DNA from: Sinisalibacter aestuarii
GTDB taxonomy: Bacteria; Pseudomonadota; Alphaproteobacteria; Rhodobacterales; Rhodobacteraceae
Direction: 5' to 3'
NCBI RefSeq assembly: GCF_027923545.1
Contig: NZ_BROH01000004.1
Coordinates: 124,001 to 188,000, forward strand
DNA length: 64,000 nt
Of the stretch, positions 25,909-34,434 are shown in pieces. Positions within the stretch are counted from its first letter, which is position 1; each line of letters opens with the position of its first letter. The translations under genes were made by a program, and so were the position numbers. Below the pieces are notes generated by a model. It was not told where the DNA came from. It did not search any database and saw only the letters and a program-made list of their open reading frames with translations.

Positions 25909-26538
25909 ATGACCAGCAACGCCCCCAGGGAGCCGAGCCTCATCAAGCTCGCCCGCCAGTCGGATCACGATGCGCCCGATCCGCAGCCGCTCGACCTCGG
26001 CGAGCGGGTGCGTGCCCTGCGCAAGAGCCGGGGCTGGACGCTGGAACAGGCCGCGAGCCAGGCCGGGCTTGCCCGCTCGACGCTGTCGAAGATCGAGAAC
26101 GGCCAGATGAGCCCGACCTATGACGCGCTGAAGAAGCTTGCCGTGGGGCTCGAAATCTCGGTGCCGCAGCTCTTCACCCCGCCGCGCGACGACCGCGTCT
26201 CGGGCCGGATGACGGTGACGCGCACCGGCGAGGGGCAGGCCCACCCCACCGCCACCTACGAGCATGAATTGCTTGCCGGCGCGCTCACCAAGAAGGCGAT
26301 GCTGCCCTACCGCGCCCGGGTGCGGGCACGCAGCTTCGACGAATTCGACGGCTGGGTGCGCCATGACGGCGAGGAATTCCTCTATGTGCTCACCGGGGCG
26401 ATCCGGCTGATCACCGAATTCTATGAGCCGGTCGAGATGCGCCGGGGCGATTCGGCCTATTACGACGCGTCGATGGGCCATAACGTGATCTCGGTGAGCG
26501 AGGAGGATGCGACGATCCTCTGGGTGACCTCGCTCTGA
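25909..26538 (+). CDS. XRE-family transcription regulator with C-terminal cupin
   Basis: A 209-residue protein: residues about 28-85 form the helix-turn-helix (ERVRALRKSRGWTLEQAASQAGLARSTLSKIENGQMSPTYDALKKLAVGL), and the rest is a cupin (GEEFLYVLTGAIRLITEFYEPVEMRRGDSAYYDASMGHNVIS). This is the PuuR/SutR architecture, in which the cupin senses a small molecule. The ligand and targets are unknown; the divergent DsbA-like gene 116 bases away is a candidate target. Confidence 0.87.
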   Translation: MTSNAPREPSLIKLARQSDHDAPDPQPLDLGERVRALRKSRGWTLEQAASQAGLARSTLSKIENGQMSPTYDALKKLAVGLEISVPQLFTPPRDDRVSGRMTVTRTGEGQAHPTATYEHELLAGALTKKAMLPYRARVRARSFDEFDGWVRHDGEEFLYVLTGAIRLITEFYEPVEMRRGDSAYYDASMGHNVISVSEEDATILWVTSL

Positions 26539-26591
26539 CTTTGCGCTGACGCGCCGCCTGCGGCGGGCAGGGTGGGGGCGCTGCCCCCACA

Positions 26592-26619
26592 CCCCCGGGA
26601 TATTTCCGGCAAGATGAAG
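26592..26619 (+). repeat. Dispersed intergenic repeat, copy 2
   Basis: Five Cs followed by GGGATATTTCCGGCAAGATG and AAG, preceded by the hairpin GGTGGGGGC/GCCCCCACC at 26571-26592. Same family as 16123-16152 and 37752-37779. Confidence 0.65.
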
Positions 26620-26710
26620 GGGAGCGGTTTTTGCCGCCATCACGTCGTTTTCCGCGCGACAGGGGGATGCGCGGTTGATATGGCGCGGCGGGATTGCGAA
26701 GGTTCCCCTC

Positions 26711-28000
26711 ATGTTCGATGTGTTGAAAAGCTCCTGGGCGCTGCTCTTTGGCATGATGCTCCTGATGGTCGGCAACGGCATTCAGGGCACGCTGCTGGGC
26801 CTGCGTGGCCAGATCGAAGGCTTCACCACCTTCGAGATGTCGCTGGTTATGGCGGGGTATTTCGCGGGCTTTCTCGGCGGCAGCCGGGCCGCGCCCTGGC
26901 TGATCCGGCGGGTGGGGCATGTGCGGGTGTTTGCCGCGCTCGGCTCGTTCATCTCGGCGGTGCTGATCCTCTATCCGGTGATGACCGAGCCGGTCGCCTG
27001 GATGCTGCTGCGCGTGGCCATCGGGTTTTCCTTCTCGGGCGTCTATGTGACCGCCGAGAGCTGGCTGAACCACGCCGCCTCGAACGAGAACCGGGGCAAG
27101 GCGCTCTCGCTCTATCTGATCGTGCAGATGATCGGCATCATCGCGGCGCAGGGCCTCGTGGTGCTGGCCGATCCGGGCGGGTTCGTGCTGTTTATCCTGC
27201 CCTCGGTGCTGGTCTCGCTTGCCTTCGCGCCGATCCTGCTGAGCGTCAGCCCGACGCCGGCCTTCGCCACCACCCGGCGGATGTCGCTTATGGAGCTTTA
27301 CCGGATCTCGCCGCTCGGCGTGGTGGGCATCCTGCTCATGGGCGCGGTGTTTTCGGCGCAGTTCGGCATGGCTGCGGTGTTCGGCACGGCGGCGGGGCTG
27401 AGCGTGGGGCAGCTCTCGCTGTTCATCTCGATGATGTATGTGGGCGGGCTGGTGATGCAGTTTCCCATCGGCTGGATGTCCGACCGGATCGAGCGCCGCC
27501 GGCTGATTCTCGCGGTGGCCGGGCTGGGCGCGCTGGGCGCGTTGGTGCCGGTGCTGATGCCCGGCCATTACAGCGCGCTGCTCGTGGCCGCCTTCCTGAT
27601 CGGCGGCACGGCGAACCCGCTCTATGCGCTGATCATCGCCTATACCAACGACTTTCTGGAGACCGACGATATGCCCGCGGCGTCCTCGGGCCTGATGTTC
27701 GTCAATGGCGTCGGCGCCGTGGCCGGTCCGCTGGTGACCGGCTGGGCGATGGGCGCCTTCGGGCCGACCGGCTTTTTCGTCTATCTCGTCGCGGTGCTGC
27801 TGATCCTGGTCGGCTACGGCCTGTGGCGGATGACGCGCCGTCCGGCGGTGCCGGTGGAAGACACCCATTCCTATGCCGCGGTGCTGCCATCCGCCTCGCC
27901 GGTGGTGATGGATATTGCGCAGGAATTGTATGCAGAAGCGGTTGAGGAAGCCGCCGAAGAGGGCAATCCCGACACAGGCGCGGACTCTGCTGCGCAATAA
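26711..28000 (+). CDS. MFS transporter (YcaD-like)
   Basis: A 429-residue inner-membrane transporter with about 12 hydrophobic segments. GRLDAR-like MFS loop residues appear as GWMSDRIERRRLI between helices 8 and 9, and the first half has GVYVTAESWLNHAASNENRGKALSLYLIVQM, typical of the YcaD subgroup. An acidic cytoplasmic tail of about 45 residues ends the protein. Substrate unknown. ATG 26711 follows GAAGG; the frame opens at 26675. Confidence 0.85.
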   Translation: MFDVLKSSWALLFGMMLLMVGNGIQGTLLGLRGQIEGFTTFEMSLVMAGYFAGFLGGSRAAPWLIRRVGHVRVFAALGSFISAVLILYPVMTEPVAWMLLRVAIGFSFSGVYVTAESWLNHAASNENRGKALSLYLIVQMIGIIAAQGLVVLADPGGFVLFILPSVLVSLAFAPILLSVSPTPAFATTRRMSLMELYRISPLGVVGILLMGAVFSAQFGMAAVFGTAAGLSVGQLSLFISMMYVGGLVMQFPIGWMSDRIERRRLILAVAGLGALGALVPVLMPGHYSALLVAAFLIGGTANPLYALIIAYTNDFLETDDMPAASSGLMFVNGVGAVAGPLVTGWAMGAFGPTGFFVYLVAVLLILVGYGLWRMTRRPAVPVEDTHSYAAVLPSASPVVMDIAQELYAEAVEEAAEEGNPDTGADSAAQ

Positions 28001-28076
28001 ACAGAAATTCCCTTGCGCGAATATGAAACTTTTGTAACGCTCGAATCGCCCGGACTTATGCGGCAAGGAGGCGGTG

Positions 28077-28649
28077 ATGGTGCAACCTGATGAGATTCTC
28101 TCGTTCTGGCTCGACGAGGTTGGGCCGAAGGGGTGGTATGCGACCGATCCGGCGCTGGATCAGCAGATCCGCGACCGGTTTGAAGGGGCCTGGCGCAATG
28201 CCCAGGACGGGGCCTATTCGCTCTGGCTTACCTATCCGACCGGCGTGCTGGCCTATCTGATCCTGACCGACCAGTTCCCGCGCAACATGTTTCGTGGCGA
28301 GGGGCGGGCGTTTTCGTCGGACCGCGCGGCGCTCGCGGCCACGAAATGCGCCATCGACAAGGGCTGGGATCTGAGGATCGACGAGCCGGCGCGGCAATTC
28401 TTCTACCTGCCGCTGATGCATTCCGAGAGCCAGACCGACCAGGACCGCTGCGTGCGGCTGATGCTCAGCCGGATGCCGCAGAGCGGTGAGGAAAACCTGA
28501 TCCACGCCAAGGCTCATCGCGAGGTGATCCGCCGTTTCGGCCGCTTCCCCTACCGCAATGCGGCGCTGGCGCGGACCGATACGGCGCATGAGATCGCCTT
28601 CGAGCGCGAGGGCGGATACGGCGCGGTGCTGCGCGAGATGCGCGCCTGA
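28077..28649 (+). CDS. DUF924 family protein
   Basis: A 190-residue protein with the complete DUF924 pattern: ILSFWLDEVGPKGWYATDPALDQQIRDRF at the start, LAYLILTDQFPRNMFRGEGRAFSSD in the middle and FYLPLMHSESQTDQDRCVRLM. The fold is TPR-like and the function unknown. ATG 28077 is six bases after AAGGAGG; a GTG codon immediately before it is too close. Confidence 0.88.
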   Translation: MVQPDEILSFWLDEVGPKGWYATDPALDQQIRDRFEGAWRNAQDGAYSLWLTYPTGVLAYLILTDQFPRNMFRGEGRAFSSDRAALAATKCAIDKGWDLRIDEPARQFFYLPLMHSESQTDQDRCVRLMLSRMPQSGEENLIHAKAHREVIRRFGRFPYRNAALARTDTAHEIAFEREGGYGAVLREMRA

Positions 28650-28813
28650 ACGCAGGCACGGAGCGGCTGGACCTGGCTGGGGCGTGGGATATTCTTGTGC
28701 CCCTTTTGCCTGGCCGGGCGGCCTTGCGCCGGGCAGATGACGGCCATCCCGGTGCGACATTGAACTGCGCGGTAAAGTAGTTTAATGCCGAACCACTTTT
28801 CAAGGAGGCAGGT

Positions 28814-30208
28814 ATGGCCGGAAATTCCTATGACGTGATCGTGGTGGGCGCGGGCCCGGGGGGCTATGTGGCGGCGATCCGCGCGGCCCAGCTCGGGCTG
28901 AAGGCGGCGGTGGTCGAGCGCGAGCATCTTGGCGGCATCTGCCTCAACTGGGGCTGCATCCCGACCAAGGCGCTGTTGCGCTCGGCGGAGGTGTTTCACC
29001 TGATGGAGCGGGCCAAGGAGTTCGGCCTCTCCGCCGACAAGATCGGCTATGACCTCGACGCGGTGGTGAAACGCTCGCGCGGCGTGGCCAAGCAGCTTTC
29101 GTCGGGCGTGGGCCATTTGCTGAAGAAGCACAAGGTCACCGTGGTGATGGGCGAGGCGACGCTGCCGGGCAAGGGCAAGGTCTCGGTCAAGACCGACAAG
29201 GGCACAGAGGAGCTGAGCGCCAAGAACATCATCCTCGCCACCGGCGCGCGGGCGCGCGAATTGCCGGGGCTTGAGGCGGATGGCAAGCGGGTCTGGTCCT
29301 ACAAGCACGCGCTCAACCCGCCGCATATGCCGAAAAAGCTGCTGGTCATCGGCTCGGGTGCCATCGGCATCGAATTTGCCAGCTTTTTCAACACGCTCGG
29401 CGCCGATGTTACGGTGGTCGAGGTGATGGACCGGGTGCTGCCGGTGGAAGACGCGGAGGTCTCGGCCTTCGCCAAGAAGGCGTTCGAGAAGCAGGGCATG
29501 ACGATCTGGGAGAAATCCACGGTCAAGAGCCTCGATCGGCAGAAGGACAAGGTGAAAGCCAGCATCGAGCGGGGCGGCAAGACCGAAGCCCATGAGTTCG
29601 ACACGGTGATTTCCGCTGTCGGCATCGTCGGCAATGTCGAGAATCTCGGGCTTGAGGCGCTCGGCGTGAAGATCGACCGCACCCATGTGGTGGTGGACGA
29701 GTTCTGCCGCACCGGGGTGGAGGGGCTCTATGCCATCGGCGATATCGCCGGCGCGCCCTGGCTGGCGCATAAGGCGAGCCATGAAGGCGTGATGGTGGCC
29801 GAGCTGATCGCCGGTGAGCACGCCCACCCGGTGCGCCCCGAAAGCATTGCCGGCTGCACCTATTGCCATCCGCAGGTGGCCAGCGTCGGCTATACCGAGG
29901 CGAAAGCCAAGGAGCTGGGCTACGAGGTGAAGGTGGGCAAGTTCCCCTTCATCGGCAATGGCAAGGCGATTGCGCTGGGCGAGCCGGAGGGCTTCGTGAA
30001 AACGGTGTTCGACGCGAAAACCGGCGAGCTGCTCGGCGCGCATATGGTGGGGGCGGAGGTGACCGAGCTTATTCAGGGCTACGTGGTGGGCCGTCAGCTT
30101 GAGACCACCGAGGAAGACCTGATGCAGACGGTCTTCCCGCACCCGACGCTGAGCGAGATGATGCATGAAAGCGTGCTCGACGCCTGGGGCCGGGCGATCC
30201 ATTTCTGA
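28814..30208 (+). CDS. lpdA: Dihydrolipoyl dehydrogenase
   Basis: A 464-residue FAD/NAD pyridine nucleotide disulfide oxidoreductase, the E3 subunit of 2-oxo-acid dehydrogenase complexes. FAD-binding GAGPGGYVAA at residues 12-21, redox pair C43/C48 in GGICLNWGCIPTKAL, NAD-binding GSGAIGIEFASFFNTLG, and the C-terminal HPHPTLSE-type segment (FPHPTLSEMMHE) with the catalytic His. No lipoyl domain is fused. No E1/E2 genes are adjacent, so it is the stand-alone lpd copy. Strong AAGGAGG ribosome site. Confidence 0.94.
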   Translation: MAGNSYDVIVVGAGPGGYVAAIRAAQLGLKAAVVEREHLGGICLNWGCIPTKALLRSAEVFHLMERAKEFGLSADKIGYDLDAVVKRSRGVAKQLSSGVGHLLKKHKVTVVMGEATLPGKGKVSVKTDKGTEELSAKNIILATGARARELPGLEADGKRVWSYKHALNPPHMPKKLLVIGSGAIGIEFASFFNTLGADVTVVEVMDRVLPVEDAEVSAFAKKAFEKQGMTIWEKSTVKSLDRQKDKVKASIERGGKTEAHEFDTVISAVGIVGNVENLGLEALGVKIDRTHVVVDEFCRTGVEGLYAIGDIAGAPWLAHKASHEGVMVAELIAGEHAHPVRPESIAGCTYCHPQVASVGYTEAKAKELGYEVKVGKFPFIGNGKAIALGEPEGFVKTVFDAKTGELLGAHMVGAEVTELIQGYVVGRQLETTEEDLMQTVFPHPTLSEMMHESVLDAWGRAIHF

Positions 30209-30215
30209 CGGGAAA

Positions 30216-30263
30216 CCGAAGTCTTAGAAAGACTTCGGCCCGGTTTCTTTCAAACAAACCGGG
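30216..30263 (+). terminator. Double hairpin after lpdA
   Basis: Perfect 10-bp hairpin CCGAAGTCTT/AAGACTTCGG (loop AGA) abutting an 8-bp hairpin CCCGGTTT/AAACCGGG (9-base loop), starting eight bases after the stop codon. Same two-hairpin layout as at 13839, 42828 and 55625. Confidence 0.6.
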
Positions 30264-30273
30264 CTGTCCCCAC

Positions 30274-30309
30274 GAAAAAGCCCCGCGCTCTCAGGTGAGA
30301 GTGCGGGGC
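30274..30309 (-). terminator. Rho-independent terminator of the rhodanese gene
   Basis: On the minus strand a 7-bp GC stem (GCCCCGC) plus a second 5-bp stem (CTCTC/GAGAG) across one mismatch, then TTTTTCG. It lies 34 bases past the stop of the rhodanese gene. Confidence 0.88.
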
Positions 30310-30342
30310 AAGTGAGCGTCCGGGAGGGACGTTTCGAATGTC

Positions 30343-30711
30343 TTACACGCGCTCGATCGCGCCGCCGGCCATCTGCCAGTGGCCGAGGCCGCCGATATTG
30401 TGCACTTCGGCAAAGCCGTGGCTCTGGAACACCTGGGCGGCCATCGAGGAGCGGGCGCCCGAGGCGCAGTAGACGGCGATGGGCTTGGAATTGTCGAGCG
30501 CCGGGTGGAAATCGGGCGAGGACGGGTTGGCCTGCATCTGCAGCACCGAGAGCGGAATGTGCACCGCGCCTTCGGCTTTGCCGGTCATCGCCAGCTCGTT
30601 GTGGTCGCGCACGTCGACGACGATGATTTCGCCGTTTTTGGCTTTTTCCACGGCCTCTTGCGGGGTGAGGCGGGAGGCGGTGGCCTGACGGCCCATCATG
30701 AAGTTCAGCAT
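30343..30711 (-). CDS. Rhodanese-like sulfurtransferase domain protein
   Basis: A 122-residue single rhodanese domain: IIVVDVRDHNELAMTGKAEGAVHIPL, then the active-site loop VYCASGARSSMAA with Cys82, and NIGGLGHW near the end. The six-residue loop after Cys fits a sulfur (persulfide or thiosulfate) transferase rather than a phosphatase. The start at 30711 follows AAAAAGGAAAA; the frame to 30798 is untranslated leader. An inverted repeat of the sulfide-repressor type overlaps its promoter, so persulfide-responsive control is likely. Confidence 0.88.
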   Translation of the reverse strand: MLNFMMGRQATASRLTPQEAVEKAKNGEIIVVDVRDHNELAMTGKAEGAVHIPLSVLQMQANPSSPDFHPALDNSKPIAVYCASGARSSMAAQVFQSHGFAEVHNIGGLGHWQMAGGAIERV

Positions 30712-30787
30712 GAGTTTTCCTTTTTCGCGCTGGTGCCACCGGCCCCTGTTCGCTTCGGCCGGTGGCGGTGTTGCTGTGTTGGGAACG

Positions 30788-30815
30788 ATAATATTCACGT
30801 TATTGAATATTACAA
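30788..30815 (-). promoter_or_regulatory. Promoter of the rhodanese gene overlapped by an ATTC-N8-GAAT operator
   Basis: On the minus strand TTGTAA, 16 bases, TATTAT. Inside it, at 30789-30812, is a perfect inverted repeat with 9-base arms (TAATATTCA / TGAATATTA) around six bases, containing ATTC-N8-GAAT. That pattern is, as I recall, the recognition sequence of the ArsR-family persulfide sensor SqrR/BigR of Rhodobacter. Its position over both promoter boxes fits repression. No regulator gene of this kind is in the window. Confidence 0.68.
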
Positions 30816-30933
30816 GATCCTAATAAGCAAAAAAGGTCACGAAAATGCGATTGCGCGGATTTGTGCGGATCGGGCGCAGAGCAAGGCCCCGGCAGAGCCT
30901 TGTCTGCCGGGGCCTTGCATGGCGGGGACGGGC

Positions 30934-33441
30934 TTACTCCACCGTGAGTGGCACCGCGCCGATCACCGCCCGACCGGCCCGGTTGGAGATCACGTAGCGC
31001 AGCTCATAGGCCCCCGGTTCGTCCGGCACGTCGATGATGAGCGGCGAGCCGCGATGGGCGTATTCGTAGCTCTCATAGGCTGCCGCCGCATCGCCTGGCC
31101 CGGCAATGGCGATGTAGTCGCGGCTGTAGCCCGGACCCTCCCAGGTCACGCTGAGCGTGCCGCCTGCCGGGGCGGTGGGCGCGGCGGCGAGGCTGGCGCT
31201 GACGGCGGTCACCTCGAAGGGCATTGACGCGAGGATCTGCGCCGGGCTGCCCGCCTGGATATAGCGCAGTTCGTAGCTGCCCGGTTCGGCGGGGATGTCC
31301 ATCTCCACCGGCTTGTCGTCGCGGGTATATTCGTAGGTTTCGTAGCGGTTGGCTGCGTCTGCGGGGCGGGCAATGGCGATGTAGTCGCGGGTGCTGCCCG
31401 GGCCGGTCCAGCCGATCGGCCGGGTGCTGCCTGCGGGTGCGCTGGCTGGCGCGTCGAGGCTTGCCGTCACCGCCACGATGGTGATCGGGCGGCGGGCGAT
31501 GACCGCGCTGCCATTGTCATTGGCGATGTAGCGCAGCTCGTACTCGCCGGGTTCGGTCGGGGCCTGGAAGGTGGCCGGGTTGCCGTTGCCGGTGTAGCCG
31601 TAGCTCACATAATCGCCGTCTTTCGCGCCGAGCGGGGCGATGGCCACATAGTCGCGGTCGTAATCCGGTCCGCTCCAGCCGATTGCCAGTGCGCTGCCCG
31701 CCGCTGCGCTTTCGGGCGCGTCGAGCGTGGCGGTGACGGGGGTGAGGGTGATCGGGCTGCGCGCCAGCACCGTGGCCTTCTGGTTGAGCACATAGCGCAA
31801 CTCGTACTCGCCCGGCTCCTGCGGCAGCCGCAGCTCCAGCGGATTGCCGGCCTCGGTATAGGTGTAGCCCTTGTACTGGTTGTCGGGGCTGCCGACCGGG
31901 GCAATGGCGATGTAGTCGTTCTGCGCATCCGGCCCGGTCCAGCCGACGGTGATGGTCGCGCCCGCGGCGGCCTCGGCGGGGCCGTTTACGCTGGTTGCGG
32001 TGTCGCCCACCTCGAAGGGCATCCGCGCCGCGACATGGCCCGAGGCGCCGAGCACGTAGCGCAGCTCGTAGCTGCCCGGCTCCGGCGGCATCCGCACATC
32101 GAGCGGGCTGCCGTTTTCGACATAGGAATAGGTCACATACTGGTTATCCGGCTGATCGGGCGCGGCGACGGAGATGTAGTCGCGCGGGTAGCCCGGCCCG
32201 GTCCAGTTTACCGGCGCGTCCTGGCCGATGGTGGCGGCCTCGGGCGGGGCGAGGGTGATGGTCAGCGGGGTAATCTCGATCATCCGCGTCGCCAGCACCT
32301 TGTTGCCCTCGGTGAGAATGTAGCGCAGCTCATAGGTGCCGGGTTCCGGCGGCATTTGCAGCATCACCGTATTGCCCTCGCCGCTTTCGAGATAGCTGTA
32401 GTCGATATACTGGCTGCCGCTCATGTCGGCGGTGGCGGTCACCAGGTAATCGCGCTCGGCATTCGGGCCTTGCCAGGTCACCGGCACCACCGAGCCTGCC
32501 GGCGCGCTGCCCGGCGCGTCGAGCGAGGCCGGGGGGGCGAAGGGCGGCAGCACGAGGGTGACCGTCAGGCTGGTGGGCGAGGTTTCGGTCAGGGTGAAGA
32601 CCTCGCTCGCCGTCGCCTCGTCGGCCAGCCGGGTCACGTCGGCGCGGCTGGTGGCGGCGGGGAGGGTGACGGTCAGCGTCGCCTCGTCGCTCACGGCCAC
32701 TTCCGGCCCGCCTTCATCGCTGCCGATGACCCAGTGCAGCCCCTCGGTGATCTGCGGCCCGTTCTCGCCCTCGGTGGCGCGGAAGGTGACCTCGGCGAAG
32801 AAGGGTTCCGGCTCGGGCTCGGGTTCCGGTTCTGCCACCACCACGTCGAGCGCCTCGGCGAGTTCGTCGGCATTGCCTGCGGTGCGGAACTGGCCGCCGG
32901 TCTCTTCGGCGAGGCACTGAAGCTGCGCCAGCGCCTCCGGGTCGGCCACGTCGAAGCCGATCACATGGGCGGTGAAGCCCACACCCGTGGCCTCAAGCTC
33001 GCGGCCCACGGCACAGGGGTCCAGCTCGCAGGTTTCGATCCCGTCGGAAATCAGGATCACCGTTGCCTCTTCCTCGGTGTAGCGCAGGGCTTCGGCAGCC
33101 TGGATCACGGCGGCCGACAGCGGCGTCTTGCCCTTCGGATTGATCGCGTTGACGGCATCGGCAATGGCGGCGCGGTCGGTGCCCGGTTCGATCAGCATTT
33201 CGATATCGGCGCAGTCGCCCTTGCGGCGATGGCCGTAGCTCATCAGCCCCAGTTCGCGCTCGGCGGGCAGGGTGGCGAGCAGATCGGCCATCACCTCGCG
33301 GGCGATGACGATCTTGTTCACGCCGTCGATCTGGCCCCACATCGAGCCGGAGCCGTCGAGCACGAGAATGGTGCGGGGCGCGCCCTGGGCGAAGGCGAGG
33401 CCGGGCAAAAGGAAAAGGACAAAAGCAAGAAGGCGCAGCAT
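30934..33441 (-). CDS. Secreted VWA-domain protein with six tandem beta-sandwich repeats
   Basis: An 835-residue protein. Signal peptide residues 1-18 (MLRLLAFVLFLLPGLAFA). VWA domain about 24-200 with the metal site DGSGS (D29, S31, S33). A short EPEPEPEPEP linker lies at 204-213, followed by a beta-rich region, then six repeats of about 88 residues from about 306 to the end. Each repeat has a PAGS...V.W.GP segment, RDYIAIA, a Y.TYSY or YESYEY segment and a PEPG.YELRY strand. It is probably periplasmic or surface-exposed; ligand unknown. The ATG at 33441 follows AGGGGA. The frame continues upstream to 34236 only as antisense of the next gene. Confidence 0.85.
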   Translation of the reverse strand: MLRLLAFVLFLLPGLAFAQGAPRTILVLDGSGSMWGQIDGVNKIVIAREVMADLLATLPAERELGLMSYGHRRKGDCADIEMLIEPGTDRAAIADAVNAINPKGKTPLSAAVIQAAEALRYTEEEATVILISDGIETCELDPCAVGRELEATGVGFTAHVIGFDVADPEALAQLQCLAEETGGQFRTAGNADELAEALDVVVAEPEPEPEPEPFFAEVTFRATEGENGPQITEGLHWVIGSDEGGPEVAVSDEATLTVTLPAATSRADVTRLADEATASEVFTLTETSPTSLTVTLVLPPFAPPASLDAPGSAPAGSVVPVTWQGPNAERDYLVTATADMSGSQYIDYSYLESGEGNTVMLQMPPEPGTYELRYILTEGNKVLATRMIEITPLTITLAPPEAATIGQDAPVNWTGPGYPRDYISVAAPDQPDNQYVTYSYVENGSPLDVRMPPEPGSYELRYVLGASGHVAARMPFEVGDTATSVNGPAEAAAGATITVGWTGPDAQNDYIAIAPVGSPDNQYKGYTYTEAGNPLELRLPQEPGEYELRYVLNQKATVLARSPITLTPVTATLDAPESAAAGSALAIGWSGPDYDRDYVAIAPLGAKDGDYVSYGYTGNGNPATFQAPTEPGEYELRYIANDNGSAVIARRPITIVAVTASLDAPASAPAGSTRPIGWTGPGSTRDYIAIARPADAANRYETYEYTRDDKPVEMDIPAEPGSYELRYIQAGSPAQILASMPFEVTAVSASLAAAPTAPAGGTLSVTWEGPGYSRDYIAIAGPGDAAAAYESYEYAHRGSPLIIDVPDEPGAYELRYVISNRAGRAVIGAVPLTVE

Positions 33442-33585
33442 GGAAATCCCCTGACGCAAAGCGGTTTGCGGCAGCCTAGCCGATTCTCGGCGCGATAAAA
33501 GCGGCGGCGCGCAGCCGGATGCAGCGGGTTTTGCGTTTTGGCGCGCGTCGTGTAGCAATTCCGGTATGAACGGGGCTTTGAGGAT

Positions 33586-34317
33586 ATGATCGCGCCGGTG
33601 CCGATTGGCATGGCGATCCCGGCCGAGGCGCGGGCGCGGGCGGAAGCCGTGCCCGCCGAACTCGATGCGCTCTTCGAAACCTGGATGCAGGCCGGGCCAG
33701 ACCACCCCGACCATATTCACGCGCTGTTCGTCGAGCTTTATGCCTGCACCACCCGCAACTGGCTCGCCCGGCTCGCCCGGCAGCCGGAGGCGGGCTTTGC
33801 CTATGTCGTCATTCCCCATTTCCGCGATCTCTACCGTGAACATGTGCTCGCGCGGCTGGATGGGCCGGTTGCCGGAACGGCGCCGCATTGGCGGCGGTAT
33901 CACCGTCTGGCGCGGCGGCTGACGATTCGCGCGCCGTTTCCGGCCCTGTTGCTGCTGGTTTCGCTCGGGGCCCGCGCGCATATCTACCACGATCTGGGCC
34001 AGGCGATCCGCCGGGCCGAGGCCGAACTGGCCACCGGCGGCGGGCGCGTGGCCGGATATGCCGCCGAGCGGGCGCATCTGCTGAGCCGCGCCTGGGATGC
34101 CGCCTTTGTCGCGGCGGCGCTGGATTATGTCGATCGTCATCGGGCAAGGCAGCGCGGGCGGCGGCGGCTTTTGCTCGGCGCCTGCCGTCTCGGGCTGGTC
34201 GCGGCGCGCCCGGTCTGGGTGCCGGTCTGTCAGCATTGGCGGCGCAGCGGCTATGCCCGGCTGGCCGCCTCCCTGCCGCCCATTGCCGCACAGCCGGGCG
34301 CAGACAGGGTGGCCTGA
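33586..34317 (+). CDS. Hypothetical protein, possibly DUF5995-like
   Basis: A 243-residue helical protein. DHIHALFVELYACTTRNWLARL, then PHWRRYHRLARR, and LVSLGARAHIYHDLGQAIRRAEAEL recall the DUF5995 layout, which has a NAHINYDL-type segment; I am not certain. No signal peptide; the long hydrophobic stretch FPALLLLVSLGA is probably a buried helix. Divergent from the VWA gene and 117 bases before uvrA. The ATG at 33586 has GAGG close upstream. Confidence 0.55.
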   Translation: MIAPVPIGMAIPAEARARAEAVPAELDALFETWMQAGPDHPDHIHALFVELYACTTRNWLARLARQPEAGFAYVVIPHFRDLYREHVLARLDGPVAGTAPHWRRYHRLARRLTIRAPFPALLLLVSLGARAHIYHDLGQAIRRAEAELATGGGRVAGYAAERAHLLSRAWDAAFVAAALDYVDRHRARQRGRRRLLLGACRLGLVAARPVWVPVCQHWRRSGYARLAASLPPIAAQPGADRVA

Positions 34318-34356
34318 GCGCCGCCGCGCGCCAAAGGGTGATGCGGCATGGCAGAT

Positions 34357-34371
34357 GTTCGCTCTTCGTTC
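34357..34371 (+). promoter_or_regulatory. LexA (SOS) box upstream of uvrA
   Basis: GTTCGCTCTTCGTTC is an exact GTTC-N7-GTTC, the direct-repeat LexA box of alphaproteobacteria. It lies 63 bases before the uvrA ATG at 34435 and supports that start, since the longer frame from 34348 would contain the operator. Confidence 0.85.
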
Positions 34372-34434
34372 ACATTTTCCCGTTGGCGCGGCCCCGGCTT
34401 TGGCGTATCAAGGCCGGGTCATACGAGGGTGGTC

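Noticed and set aside
26411-28066. 551-codon open frame antisense to the MFS gene
   Set aside because: His/Arg/Gln-rich shadow of a membrane-protein gene.
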